Shown here: one piece after another, positions 24,043-31,560 of the stretch
Position numbering within the stretch: the stretch's first letter is position 1
Layout of the letters: every line of letters starts with the position of its first letter
Origin: Pseudobutyrivibrio sp. ACV-2
GTDB taxonomy: Bacteria > Bacillota > Clostridia > Lachnospirales > Lachnospiraceae
Direction of reading: 5' to 3'
Assembly (NCBI RefSeq): GCF_900107545.1
Contig: NZ_FNQZ01000009.1
Coordinates: 1 to 64,000 of the forward strand
DNA length: 64,000 bases
Notes under the pieces: generated by a model
Seen by the model: the letters and a program-made list of their open reading frames with translations, nothing else
Told to the model about the DNA's origin: nothing
Databases searched by the model: none
Made by a program: the position numbers and the translations under genes

Positions 24043-24996
24043 TTACAAATCAAACAACGACATCTGCCCAGCCATCTTGCTGCCATCTCTAAGAGATTTT
24101 ACAGGCCTGTCAGTCACCTTATCATCGGCCGTAATCTCATCGCACAATATTGGTGAGTCGACATCGTACCTTGAATACATTTCCTTTACAACATCATCCT
24201 GATAGTTGGCATAACAATAGCGGCAGCCATGTATACATGTATTATAGGAACCAATGTCCTCACACTTCACACAGCCGCAGCCTTCTCTTTGGCCATCAGC
24301 CTTAACCTTCAGCGAGTATCCAATGATGCTCTCTATCAATTCTTTATCTATACAACTGTTGTGTTTTATCCCACAGAACTCTAAATCCACCGCCTCGGCG
24401 CAGGTGGCAATCTCCATATCATTCGCCCTTGCTATATCTGCAAGCTGTTTAGCAAAATCGTTCAAACGATTTGGAGTTAAAAACTTATTGCCTGCTTCTG
24501 TAAGGTTGCCCTTATTTTTTGTGGCATACACATCCACAAAACTGATAACTACCTTTTTGGTATATCCTTTAAGACTTGTTGCAATCTTCTCAAAGCATCT
24601 CAAATGATATTCAGTAGTGTATTTGTCCGTGATTATAATCGGGTCGTATCTCCAGATTACACACTTACTTCCAAGCCTTTCAGAAAGACTTTTAAAGGTG
24701 GAAATGCGATTCTCCACAGGTGCCAGATTCGGCTCCAAGTCTCTGTCATAGCCATTGAGGGTAAATTGAAAATAATACTTATAGTCCCTCAACTCATCCA
24801 GGCGACTGAGCATTGGAGCTGGATCCTTTGTCCAAAAAACTATACAATCCACCACCTCAGGTGAAATATCTATACGACTCACCTGATATTTATTCATCGG
24901 GTTTCTAACACACACACTTTTTTCTTTTATTCGGTTATAAAACCATTCTGAATAAAAGGTTGGAATATCTGTTCTTCTACTGGCACTTAATATCAT
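24043..24996 (-). CDS. DUF1848 protein (iron-sulfur, radical-SAM-like)
   Basis: 317 aa. It opens M-I-L-S-A-S-R-R-T-D-I-P, continues C-V-R-N-P-M-N and I-V-F-W-T-K-D-P, and carries a C-terminal Cys set (G-C-G-C-V-K-C, then C-I-H-G-C-R-Y-C-Y-A-N). All are hallmarks of DUF1848, which is thought to bind an iron-sulfur cluster through the CxxxCxxC motif. Substrate unknown. First gene of the operon with the helicase, receiver, two DUF488 and dual-OB proteins; 35 bp separate it from the helicase gene. Confidence 0.85.
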   Translation of the reverse strand: MILSASRRTDIPTFYSEWFYNRIKEKSVCVRNPMNKYQVSRIDISPEVVDCIVFWTKDPAPMLSRLDELRDYKYYFQFTLNGYDRDLEPNLAPVENRISTFKSLSERLGSKCVIWRYDPIIITDKYTTEYHLRCFEKIATSLKGYTKKVVISFVDVYATKNKGNLTEAGNKFLTPNRLNDFAKQLADIARANDMEIATCAEAVDLEFCGIKHNSCIDKELIESIIGYSLKVKADGQREGCGCVKCEDIGSYNTCIHGCRYCYANYQDDVVKEMYSRYDVDSPILCDEITADDKVTDRPVKSLRDGSKMAGQMSLFDL

Positions 24997-25029
24997 TTTT
25001 TCCCCCTTACTCTATGTTGGGGCTTTTAA

Positions 25030-25894
25030 TTATTTTTTAATTTCCCCACAAATTTTATTAATATCCTCTTTACCCAAGTGACCCTTCTCTAAAAGTTCAT
25101 GGGCAAATTTATCGACTGTCTCTTTATTATCTTTAACGATTTTTATGGTATTTTCAAGCTCTCGCTGCAAGATAGCATCGGCCTCTTCACAGTATTTAAC
25201 TGTCAGAGCTCCTGAATTATTAGGATAGTAGAATAAATGATTCTCACTCATTCCAAACCTGGTAACCATCAAATATGCTAATCTTGATGCATTTTCCAAA
25301 TCGTTTGAAATGCCCGCATTCAATCCGTCCTCAGGGCCATAAAATACCAATTCCGTTGCGCGTCCAGCCAAGCTCGTTCTAATCTTACCTAGCAAATCAT
25401 TCTTAGAGTAATCTGTTGACGACTCATCCACCTCATGTTGAACATATCCCAAGAAGCTTGCCCTGGCCTGTACTGTGGCAAATTCCGGACTACACCATCC
25501 GCCTTCAACATAACCCACCACAGCATGGCCGGCTTCATGACGGGCTGTAAGTAGCATGTCCTCTTCCTTAACAGGGAGCTTTTTGCCATAGTTCATCTCT
25601 TCATCGGTTTCCACAAGCATATCCCTAGAAATATTAGTTTCATTCATCAATGCCTTAGTGCCAGCTTTATTAATAAGATTGTCTATTTCAGCCAGACTGG
25701 TACCAAACATTCTCTCTGCAAGAGAAGCTATATCCTCTTTGCTTAAACCATCAAGACTAATCTTACAACCAGATAGTTTTTCCTTCTGCTTCAGTAGGAA
25801 TTTCAAATTCAATTCTCGTCGCTAACACATACTGATAGTATGCATATTTTCTTGCTCTTTTGAGAAAATTCTTACTTGTTCTTGGTATCAACAT
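25030..25894 (-). pseudogene. FtsH-like protease remnant: peptidase M41 intact, AAA+ domain lost, frameshifted
   Basis: The 3' frame (25030-25812, TTG start) encodes a complete M41 peptidase: H-E-A-G-H zinc motif near residue 92 and the third ligand in I-S-N-D-L-E-N-A near 170. Upstream, an ATG at 25892-25894 with a strong GGGAGGT site opens a 43-codon frame. It ends in A-T-R-I-E-F-E-I-P-T-E-A-E-G-K-T, the end of an AAA+ domain, and then stops at 25763. Joining the two needs a +1 shift near 25775, after which S-L-D-G-L-S-K-E-D-I-A continues the AAA+ lid. The Walker motifs are absent altogether. Confidence 0.65.
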
Positions 25895-25926
25895 ATAAAG
25901 CTACCTCCCAATTCATAAAATACAAA

Positions 25927-25962
25927 AACACCCAAAGAAACATAATCCGCCTCTTAGGGTGT
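25927..25962 (-). terminator. Terminator or attenuator ahead of the FtsH-like remnant
   Basis: On the minus strand AACACCCTAAGA pairs with TCTTTGGGTGTT around a 13-base loop and is followed by TTTTG. It lies between a promoter-like repeat (26061-26124) and the remnant, and overlaps the stop of a 20-codon frame, so it could be an attenuator rather than a simple end. Confidence 0.65.
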
Positions 25963-26016
25963 TCTGGAATTCATAGATAAAGCATTTAGAATAGCCATGT
26001 CTATCTGTTTGTACAA
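25954..26016 (-). CDS. Possible 20-codon leader peptide
   Basis: TTG start at 26014-26016, eight bases after GGAGG, stop inside the following terminator stem. The peptide begins M-Y-K-Q-I-D-M-A. No residue run suggests amino-acid attenuation. Coding status uncertain. Confidence 0.25.
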   Translation of the reverse strand: MYKQIDMAILNALSMNSRTP

Positions 26017-26060
26017 AATTATACCTCCGTGGTGTTTTTCAAATAATCTCTCACACAGTA

Positions 26061-26124
26061 ACTGAATACATTCTACCTTCAATCTGTGAAAAACTATTGT
26101 ATACGTTGTGAACAAACAACCATG
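26061..26124 (-). repeat. 64-bp promoter-like repeat, copy 1
   Basis: Shares with 29279-29342 the minus-strand blocks GTTGTTTGTTCACAAC, TACAAT, TTTTCACA and TAGAATGTA at the same spacing. Both copies lie just after a stop codon and upstream of a short GGAGG-preceded frame. TACAAT and TAGAAT are possible -10 boxes. Confidence 0.5.
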
Positions 26125-26127
26125 GTT

Positions 26128-26658
26128 TTATGCATGCTCTTCAGAATCAGACTCCTCATCCCATTCCTCATCAGGGTCAGCCACCCCATATATATCACGA
26201 GAAATCAAAGTAAGGTTATCCTTGTATTCCTTTACTCGCTCAGGCTGATTAAGAAGATTAATAAAATCTCGAATTGAAAGTACATACTCATCTGTGTCAC
26301 CAACTCTGATAGTTGTAATTGTATGATTATCCCCAGCAGAAGTACCAGTGCGCGACAGAAGAGAAAGTATGATAGTCCGTGGGTAATTTTTATTAAATTC
26401 ATATTCCCTTAATTTATCATTTAAGACAATGAATAATTCCCCGCCGAAGTATAACGTTTGAAAATCATAATATACATCTATCTTTTCTTCTCTAATAGCA
26501 TTTAATAATTCTTCTTTTTCTTTACGATATCCACAATTATCCTCCAACTTCACCCAACCAGCTAGAACAGTGTCATTATTCTCAAACACTTTATTCAAAT
26601 ACTGATTATCCAATGGTTCCAAATCATATAATTTAAAAATCTTTTCAATTGCTTTCAT
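26128..26658 (-). CDS. Hypothetical 176-residue protein with acidic tail
   Basis: Soluble, with alternating helices and strands and a strongly acidic C-terminus (D-P-D-E-E-W-D-E-E-S-D-S-E-E). A central block reads P-R-T-I-I-L-S-L-L-S-R-T-G-T-S-A-G-D. Probably transcribed from control element copy 8 through the NYN remnant. No family recognised. Confidence 0.6.
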   Translation of the reverse strand: MKAIEKIFKLYDLEPLDNQYLNKVFENNDTVLAGWVKLEDNCGYRKEKEELLNAIREEKIDVYYDFQTLYFGGELFIVLNDKLREYEFNKNYPRTIILSLLSRTGTSAGDNHTITTIRVGDTDEYVLSIRDFINLLNQPERVKEYKDNLTLISRDIYGVADPDEEWDEESDSEEHA

Positions 26659-26678
26659 AATCCGTCATACCTTAATCT

Positions 26679-26907
26679 AACAAAAAATCTTCTTAACATC
26701 TCTATACAGCTTAAGCCCCAGCTCCTGCCTATACTTGGAAACTATACTTCTATATATCTGCTGCTTTCCATTTTTCTCATATAAATGTTTGACTATGAGC
26801 TTCTCAACATACTTTATTTCATCATCTTTATAGCCAAGACCATTTAACACCTTACTTTGTTCTAGATTATAAGGTACTGAAATGATATTAACTCTAGCCG
26901 AAATACT
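26679..26907 (-). pseudogene. C-terminal fragment of a PIN/NYN-like gene (copy of 14658-14886)
   Basis: This stretch is closely similar, base for base, to the 3' part of the NYN-like gene at 14658-15248 (for example both contain AACAAAAAATCTTCTTAACA). The N-terminal catalytic half is missing: at about 26908 it joins the conserved leader sequence. The junction lies at a short similarity (cagtcgct in the gene, cagtcact in the leader), consistent with deletion between short repeats. Confidence 0.75.
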
Positions 26908-26992
26908 ACCAGCGTCACAGTCACTGTCGGTGAACTATCCCCCACCCACCGACCGGGGAGCAAATATGAAGTTGTTTCTTAAGCATGTGTAC
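26908..26992 (-). ncRNA. Truncated copy of the conserved leader
   Basis: Contains the GTCGGTG / CACCGAC hairpin and the sequence up to the -10 box, but the long second hairpin has been deleted by the junction with the NYN fragment. It resembles leader copy 1 in detail (GCAAATATGAAGTTGT). Confidence 0.5.
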
Positions 26993-27036
26993 ATTATATC
27001 AGGGCACAAAAAGGGCCTCGTAGAATTTACGAAGCC
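26993..27036 (-). promoter_or_regulatory. Island control element, copy 8
   Basis: The palindrome (27014-27036, arms GGCTTCGTA and TACGAGGCC on the minus strand) is followed by T5 and TGATATAAT (26993-27001), 27 bp from the centre. It faces the truncated leader, the NYN fragment and the 26128 gene. Confidence 0.6.
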
Positions 27037-27128
27037 TCGATATTATTTGCATAGACCTCCAAAACAATATTAATCTCCCACAAAATACGATATAATTATT
27101 CCGATAGTAAAATTATGGAGATTATATT

Positions 27129-27233
27129 ATGCTTAGCATTTATTTTGGAGATTTAAAGGATTCAATATACAATACTTCTTCCTATTTCAAGTTCAATTAT
27201 GAAAAGGAATGGCTTACTGATTCATTTGTGTCT
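27129..27233 (+). pseudogene. N-terminal fragment of a DUF4869 gene (third trace of module B)
   Basis: The first 35 codons, together with about 60 bp of upstream sequence including the TATAAT, are nearly identical to 16185-16283. Similarity ends abruptly after tttgtgtctg; the frame then continues meaninglessly into the end of the convergent gene. No trace of the P-loop partner remains. Confidence 0.8.
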
Positions 27234-27296
27234 GCTTTTTTAATCTCTCTTAATCATCAGAAACTAATAACTAAAATTCTTCCGAAACTCCTACTT

Positions 27297-28064
27297 TTAA
27301 AACTCGGACATAATCCTGTCTCTATCATCATCCGAAATACTCCAATAGTCATCTTCATCAGGAAAGTAATCGGCAAAATATTTCATCAATTCCTCTGGAC
27401 ATCCTTCCGGCATATTACCATTTAGGTTTCTAATTTCAGATAGAACATCATCCTCATTTATCACAAGCCATTTATCAAACCACAAGGCCGCCTCTCTAAC
27501 ATTTTTGATATCAGATAGATAATTGTCATTGCCTATTCTATGTAAGCAAACACCGTAGTCATCGGTATTTTCCCAATTTGAAATAATATCTATACCACAA
27601 TGGTATGTAGCTGGATATAAGAATTCATTTTTTAAATAATTGTCTCGCCCGATTATAAAAAGACCAATGCCGCTTTTTGCATCTACCTTGATTGGAATAA
27701 GCACCTTATCACTTGCAGGAGATTTATAAAGCTTGTCATATAATGTTTGATATTTTTCTGTAGAAATCTCATTAACACCTGTCTCCTGTATTTTTCTATC
27801 ATGCATTTGGTACCAACCGTTAATAAGATTAATTGCTGTATTATTAGATCTTGTTTGCAAATCATATTTGAATGTCTTAATACGCTTATCTATAGCCTTT
27901 TTTAATTCTTCACTGGTTATATTTTCCAACTTCCTTTTTTGTATATTGGAATCAAATTCAAGGAAATACTTATATATGTACGAATCGTTTTCCTTTAAAG
28001 CATATTCCTGCATCATGTCATCTATTGCTACATCACTCATCTTCTTATTCTGGTAAATCGGCAT
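27297..28064 (-). CDS. Hypothetical protein, second gene of paired family A (copy 2)
   Basis: 255 aa from the ATG at 28062-28064. It shares with 2554-3225 the block L-I-P-I-K-V-D, G-I-G-L-F-I-I-G-R-D, Y-P-A-T-Y-H-C-G-I-D-I-I-S-N-W-E and a late P-E-G-C-P-E-E. It has an additional acidic C-terminus (Y-F-P-D-E-D-D-Y-W-S-I-S-D-D-D). It overlaps the preceding gene by about 20 bp, as in copy 1. Function unknown. Confidence 0.75.
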   Translation of the reverse strand: MPIYQNKKMSDVAIDDMMQEYALKENDSYIYKYFLEFDSNIQKRKLENITSEELKKAIDKRIKTFKYDLQTRSNNTAINLINGWYQMHDRKIQETGVNEISTEKYQTLYDKLYKSPASDKVLIPIKVDAKSGIGLFIIGRDNYLKNEFLYPATYHCGIDIISNWENTDDYGVCLHRIGNDNYLSDIKNVREAALWFDKWLVINEDDVLSEIRNLNGNMPEGCPEELMKYFADYFPDEDDYWSISDDDRDRIMSEF

Positions 28065-29136
28065 CACAAATCACCCTTTCAATCAAAGCATATACCTTAT
28101 CTAGATAAATATAACTATCAAAGAACTTATCATCCTTTAACCAGCTTGACGCTTTAAGTTTATCAAGATAAAGATTAATTCCATTTTCAATTTCTTCTTT
28201 AACGTTTCGGCTGTTAAACATTGCTGCTGATTTTGTCAAAAGGGTTTTGCAGCACTGTTTGAAGTATTCTATATCTGAAAAATATTGTCGATAAATTTCG
28301 TCAAGATTTTCAATAGACTCATTTGCTGATTCCTCATCAAACTTTGGCCATGGATCATACATCTCCTGATAAGCCTGATACATATTTTCTTCATACAAAT
28401 TATCATCTTCATCCCATTCAGGAGGTTCAGGCAAATCAGCAATTTTTATATTTGGTATAGAACCCTCAGTTAATCTCTTCCGAATCTCTTCTGCATAACG
28501 ACGGCATTCTTCATCTTCCATAAGCAGGCTTGAAAGATCTTCTCCAGTAACAAGTCTATAAACTCTTTTTAAAGGCCACATAACCTTATCTAAAAATGGA
28601 GTATCCTCACACCCACAAGAAGAAGGATCAAATGAGGGATCTAGTAAACAATTCACTTCAGCAGTAACATCAGGAAAAATCAAACTTTTAAAAAATTTTT
28701 CCTCTTCACTGTATCCAAATGGAGTAGAGATTTTTTTTAAAACCCCTTTCCAGGTTCCATCTTCAATTGCTAGCCCCATTACTATATAAATAAATGCTTC
28801 ATAGAATTCTTTTTCTTCATTATCCAGTGCTAGGACACCAGACATTTTTTCTAACCACTCATCAGCCTCAATGGAAAAATATAGGGATTCAGCATCAAAT
28901 TTTATGTAGGCATCATACTGAATATATTTTTCAATACATTCAATTATTTCCTTCGGGAACTCATTTTCAAATTGACCATATCCCCCTTTCTTAAACATCA
29001 ACTTGCCTTGGTTAAGTTTATGGGAGACATAGTCCCATTCCACACCACTCACCAGTTCTATCAGTTTCCGACACTTTTCTTCATACTTTTTCTTTCTATA
29101 ATTTATCGCATCTATTCTTTCAAAATATCCATACAT
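28045..29136 (-). CDS. Hypothetical protein, first gene of paired family A (copy 2)
   Basis: 363 aa, paralogue of 3209-4348: R-K-K-K near residue 14, L-V-S-G near 29, V-T-G-E-D-L-S-S-L-L near 205, M-F-N-S-R near 318 and S-S-W-L near 338. The middle is much more acidic than in copy 1 (E-P-P-E-W-D-E-D-D-N-L-Y-E-E-N). Its promoter region is the 64-bp repeat plus a 20-codon frame, not the palindrome element used by copy 1, so the two copies are probably regulated differently. Confidence 0.75.
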   Translation of the reverse strand: MYGYFERIDAINYRKKKYEEKCRKLIELVSGVEWDYVSHKLNQGKLMFKKGGYGQFENEFPKEIIECIEKYIQYDAYIKFDAESLYFSIEADEWLEKMSGVLALDNEEKEFYEAFIYIVMGLAIEDGTWKGVLKKISTPFGYSEEEKFFKSLIFPDVTAEVNCLLDPSFDPSSCGCEDTPFLDKVMWPLKRVYRLVTGEDLSSLLMEDEECRRYAEEIRKRLTEGSIPNIKIADLPEPPEWDEDDNLYEENMYQAYQEMYDPWPKFDEESANESIENLDEIYRQYFSDIEYFKQCCKTLLTKSAAMFNSRNVKEEIENGINLYLDKLKASSWLKDDKFFDSYIYLDKVYALIERVICDADLPE

Positions 29137-29164
29137 AATTGTTTCCCCTTTTATTTACTCGCCT

Positions 29165-29227
29165 TTAATCAATATCAAAATCCGGTGAAAATCCCCAGTA
29201 CATCCCATTACGTTCTATATTTTCCAT
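29165..29227 (-). CDS. Possible 20-codon leader peptide
   Basis: ATG at 29225-29227, nine bases after a GGAGG; peptide begins M-E-N-I-E-R-N-G-M-Y-W-G. It ends 28 bp before the start of the 363-residue gene and lies downstream of the 64-bp repeat, mirroring the arrangement at 25954-26124. Could be a leader peptide or a real tiny protein. Confidence 0.35.
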   Translation of the reverse strand: MENIERNGMYWGFSPDFDID

Positions 29228-29278
29228 AGGTGTATCCCTCCATCATTCAAAAAACACCAATAAATAGCCACACTACGA

Positions 29279-29342
29279 CTGAGTACATTCTATATCCAAG
29301 GTGTGAAAATGCATTGTAAAAGTTGTGAACAAACAACTATGA
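29279..29342 (-). repeat. 64-bp promoter-like repeat, copy 2
   Basis: Second copy of the element at 26061-26124, differing at roughly one base in four but keeping GTTGTTTGTTCACAAC and the spacing to TACAAT and TAGAATGTA. It begins 38 bp after the stop of the 29380 gene and probably drives the paired family A genes. Confidence 0.5.
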
Positions 29343-29379
29343 GCACCTGACCATAAAGGGCTCATAGCAGTCACCCCTC

Positions 29380-30201
29380 TTATCCAAAATACACATCGAA
29401 TTTGCCTACCTCACTGTTATATGTGACAGATGCTTCGTACACAATCCCTGTCTTGCTTACGAAATCACTGCAAGTAACCTTTCCACCTGATTGCAATATT
29501 TCAATTTCCTCTTGTGTGAACTTATGGCTAAATAATTCCTCTGGCATCTCGCATACCTCCTCAAAATAATCATTATTGTTTACTACTTCACTACTATTCA
29601 TATCACCCATAGCCTCATAAATAACCGCCATCATGTTGTAGAACCAAATATCTAATTTATCCAAAGCATCCTGATCAAACCCAAAGTCCTCCTTGACTCT
29701 GTTGATTACATAGACTTCTTCCTTATCAGTCAATCGACGGTTTATTGTTTTCACCACCAAATTCATGGTTCTCAAGGTGTGGTTTGTTGGATTGTCCAGC
29801 ACTGTATCCACATGAATCAAGTCACTATACTCAGGCCATAACATATTCAAGACTTCCTTCAACGACTCAGCTGCTTTATTCAGCTCCTCAGGATTTACTT
29901 TCCAACAAAGTGAAACCGTAAATACGTATTGAAAATTTTCATGGGGTCTCACAGGTATAAGAAACTTTCCTGATAATTCTCGAAGGAAATAATATAGAAT
30001 CTCGAAGGTCTCGTCGTCAATTTGTCCTGCCTTATATGCATCTTCAAAGTCAACGTATATTTTTGTAAATCCGCAACCACCTCCCTTTTTTATTGTGGTA
30101 GATATAGCCTGATTACGCAGAGATTTTATCCGCTCCATCAAAGGCTCATTATCATAGTAGTTTTTAATTGTGTTGTATAAATAATTTGCATTCATCATCA
30201 T
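29380..30201 (-). CDS. Hypothetical protein with a C-terminal topoisomerase-repeat-like module
   Basis: 273 aa from the ATG at 30199-30201 (AAGG site; several ATGs follow in a row). Residues 1-220 are unrecognised and mostly helical. The last 45 residues (F-T-Q-E-E-I-E-I-L-Q-S-G-G-K-V, F-V-S-K-T-G-I-V-Y-E-A-S-V-T-Y) resemble the C-terminal repeat of type IA topoisomerases, also present in DUF3945 proteins, which binds nucleic acid. It follows the VirD4-like gene by 9 bp and is likely its partner. Confidence 0.6.
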   Translation of the reverse strand: MMMNANYLYNTIKNYYDNEPLMERIKSLRNQAISTTIKKGGGCGFTKIYVDFEDAYKAGQIDDETFEILYYFLRELSGKFLIPVRPHENFQYVFTVSLCWKVNPEELNKAAESLKEVLNMLWPEYSDLIHVDTVLDNPTNHTLRTMNLVVKTINRRLTDKEEVYVINRVKEDFGFDQDALDKLDIWFYNMMAVIYEAMGDMNSSEVVNNNDYFEEVCEMPEELFSHKFTQEEIEILQSGGKVTCSDFVSKTGIVYEASVTYNSEVGKFDVYFG

Positions 30202-30210
30202 TACCACCTT

Positions 30211-31527
30211 CTATGCGCTTAACTGATCATCATTTTCCTCCTCCAGCTCAAAGCTGTAAGAAGGAATTTTGTTTACTAGTGACACTGGTTTTCCTGCTTC
30301 GAGGATGAATTCCTTTTGTCTGTCAGTACACAGGACTGCCTCAGGAGTCTTTAAGGCTCTGGTCCCAATAAACTGAGCTGACTGCATATCATTGCTGCCC
30401 AGGTATACTATATGGTCACAATTATTGATAACTGTCATTGCCTGAGAGTGCGAATACAGTGTTTCCAACTGAGTAAACGACTGGATACAAAGCGTAAGCC
30501 AGATATCGCGGCTTCTTACAACAGAAATCAGCTTGTCAAAATCCGGAATAATTGCTGATGATGCAAAGTCATCCATAATAATTCTGACTGGCACATTAAG
30601 CTGCCCATCATCCTGAGCATCAGCCTCAGCCATAAGACCTTGCAGCGCCTGAGCATAAAATAAATTCACAACGTCATCCAGGCTGTGATCACTATCTGAG
30701 ATATTTAAGAATAAAACTGTTTTTTCTTTTCCTAAGGATGAAAAGTCCAGTCTTCTTTCGTCAACATCAAAATCATCCATCGCAAATGGATTTTCCTCCC
30801 ACTCTTCCTTAGTTCTGAGGGAATTATAGTAAGGTTCGAAAATGACTCTATATTCCTTATAAGCAAAAGATTTTATCGCATTATTCACAATTGCAAAAAT
30901 GCTGGCTATGGTTTTATCTGCCGTGCGCATCCCCTGGATCTGTATATAACGGCTGGCAGCTAACGTGTTATAATGTTCTGAAATCCATGGCTCAAAATAT
31001 TTTCTGTCATTTACCATTAACTTTCCTATGATGCTTTCAACTATATTCATATTATGGTTCTCTTCAGGCAAAGCCATCAGGGTAAAAGCCACAGCAAATT
31101 CCAGTACTGTTCTGGCGCTCATTGGCCAAAAGGCTTCATGGTGGTATCCTAAAGGAACGAGACAAGCAGCGAGTTTTGCTATATCCTGCTCTCTATAATT
31201 TCCCCGCTCATCCCGACGAATGTAATCAAGAGGATTATAGGTAACATCACTATTTTCAGGATTTACAAAATCAAGTGTTTTTATGTTGTAGCCTTTGCAG
31301 TTCAGTTCCTCGCTGAACATCTTTGCCAGACGCCCTTTAGTGTCTGCTACAATAAGGCTTGAATCCTTCAATGACTTAAGCTGCGCATACACAATAGAAC
31401 CAGTCTTTGATGAGCCGGAACTTCCAACAATTAAATCATTGTTATTCAGATGGGTTTCTCTAGTGTCGTTACTCACCTTAAAACCGTCACCTAAGTATCT
31501 GTAGCTGTATCTTTCTTTTCTATTCAT
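30211..31527 (-). CDS. VirD4/TraG-like coupling ATPase, soluble form
   Basis: 438 aa. Walker A G-S-S-G-S-S-K-T near residue 36, Walker B V-R-I-I-M-D-D-F near 303, and the family's T-L-C-I-Q-S-F-T-Q-L and V-Y-L-G-S-N-D blocks further on. VirD4-type proteins are hexameric motors that feed DNA or protein into type IV secretion systems. Membrane segments are absent from the N-terminus and no other secretion or relaxase gene is in the window, so this is an orphan coupling protein, a remnant or a repurposed motor. Start has GGAAGGGG upstream. First gene inside the island border. Confidence 0.8.
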   Translation of the reverse strand: MNRKERYSYRYLGDGFKVSNDTRETHLNNNDLIVGSSGSSKTGSIVYAQLKSLKDSSLIVADTKGRLAKMFSEELNCKGYNIKTLDFVNPENSDVTYNPLDYIRRDERGNYREQDIAKLAACLVPLGYHHEAFWPMSARTVLEFAVAFTLMALPEENHNMNIVESIIGKLMVNDRKYFEPWISEHYNTLAASRYIQIQGMRTADKTIASIFAIVNNAIKSFAYKEYRVIFEPYYNSLRTKEEWEENPFAMDDFDVDERRLDFSSLGKEKTVLFLNISDSDHSLDDVVNLFYAQALQGLMAEADAQDDGQLNVPVRIIMDDFASSAIIPDFDKLISVVRSRDIWLTLCIQSFTQLETLYSHSQAMTVINNCDHIVYLGSNDMQSAQFIGTRALKTPEAVLCTDRQKEFILEAGKPVSLVNKIPSYSFELEEENDDQLSA

Positions 31528-31560
31528 GAATATCCCCTTCCTTTTTTTGTTGATGGAGAT

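Noticed and set aside
25763-25812. Programmed frameshift joining the two FtsH-like frames at the A5 run
   Set aside because: The downstream frame is +1 relative to the upstream one, no -1 slippery heptamer fits, and the AAA+ core is missing anyway; simple decay is more economical.
27129-27425. A 98-codon frame on the plus strand that starts like DUF4869
   Set aside because: Only the first 35 codons match; the rest is the antisense of the 27297 gene end. Reported as a fragment, not as a protein.
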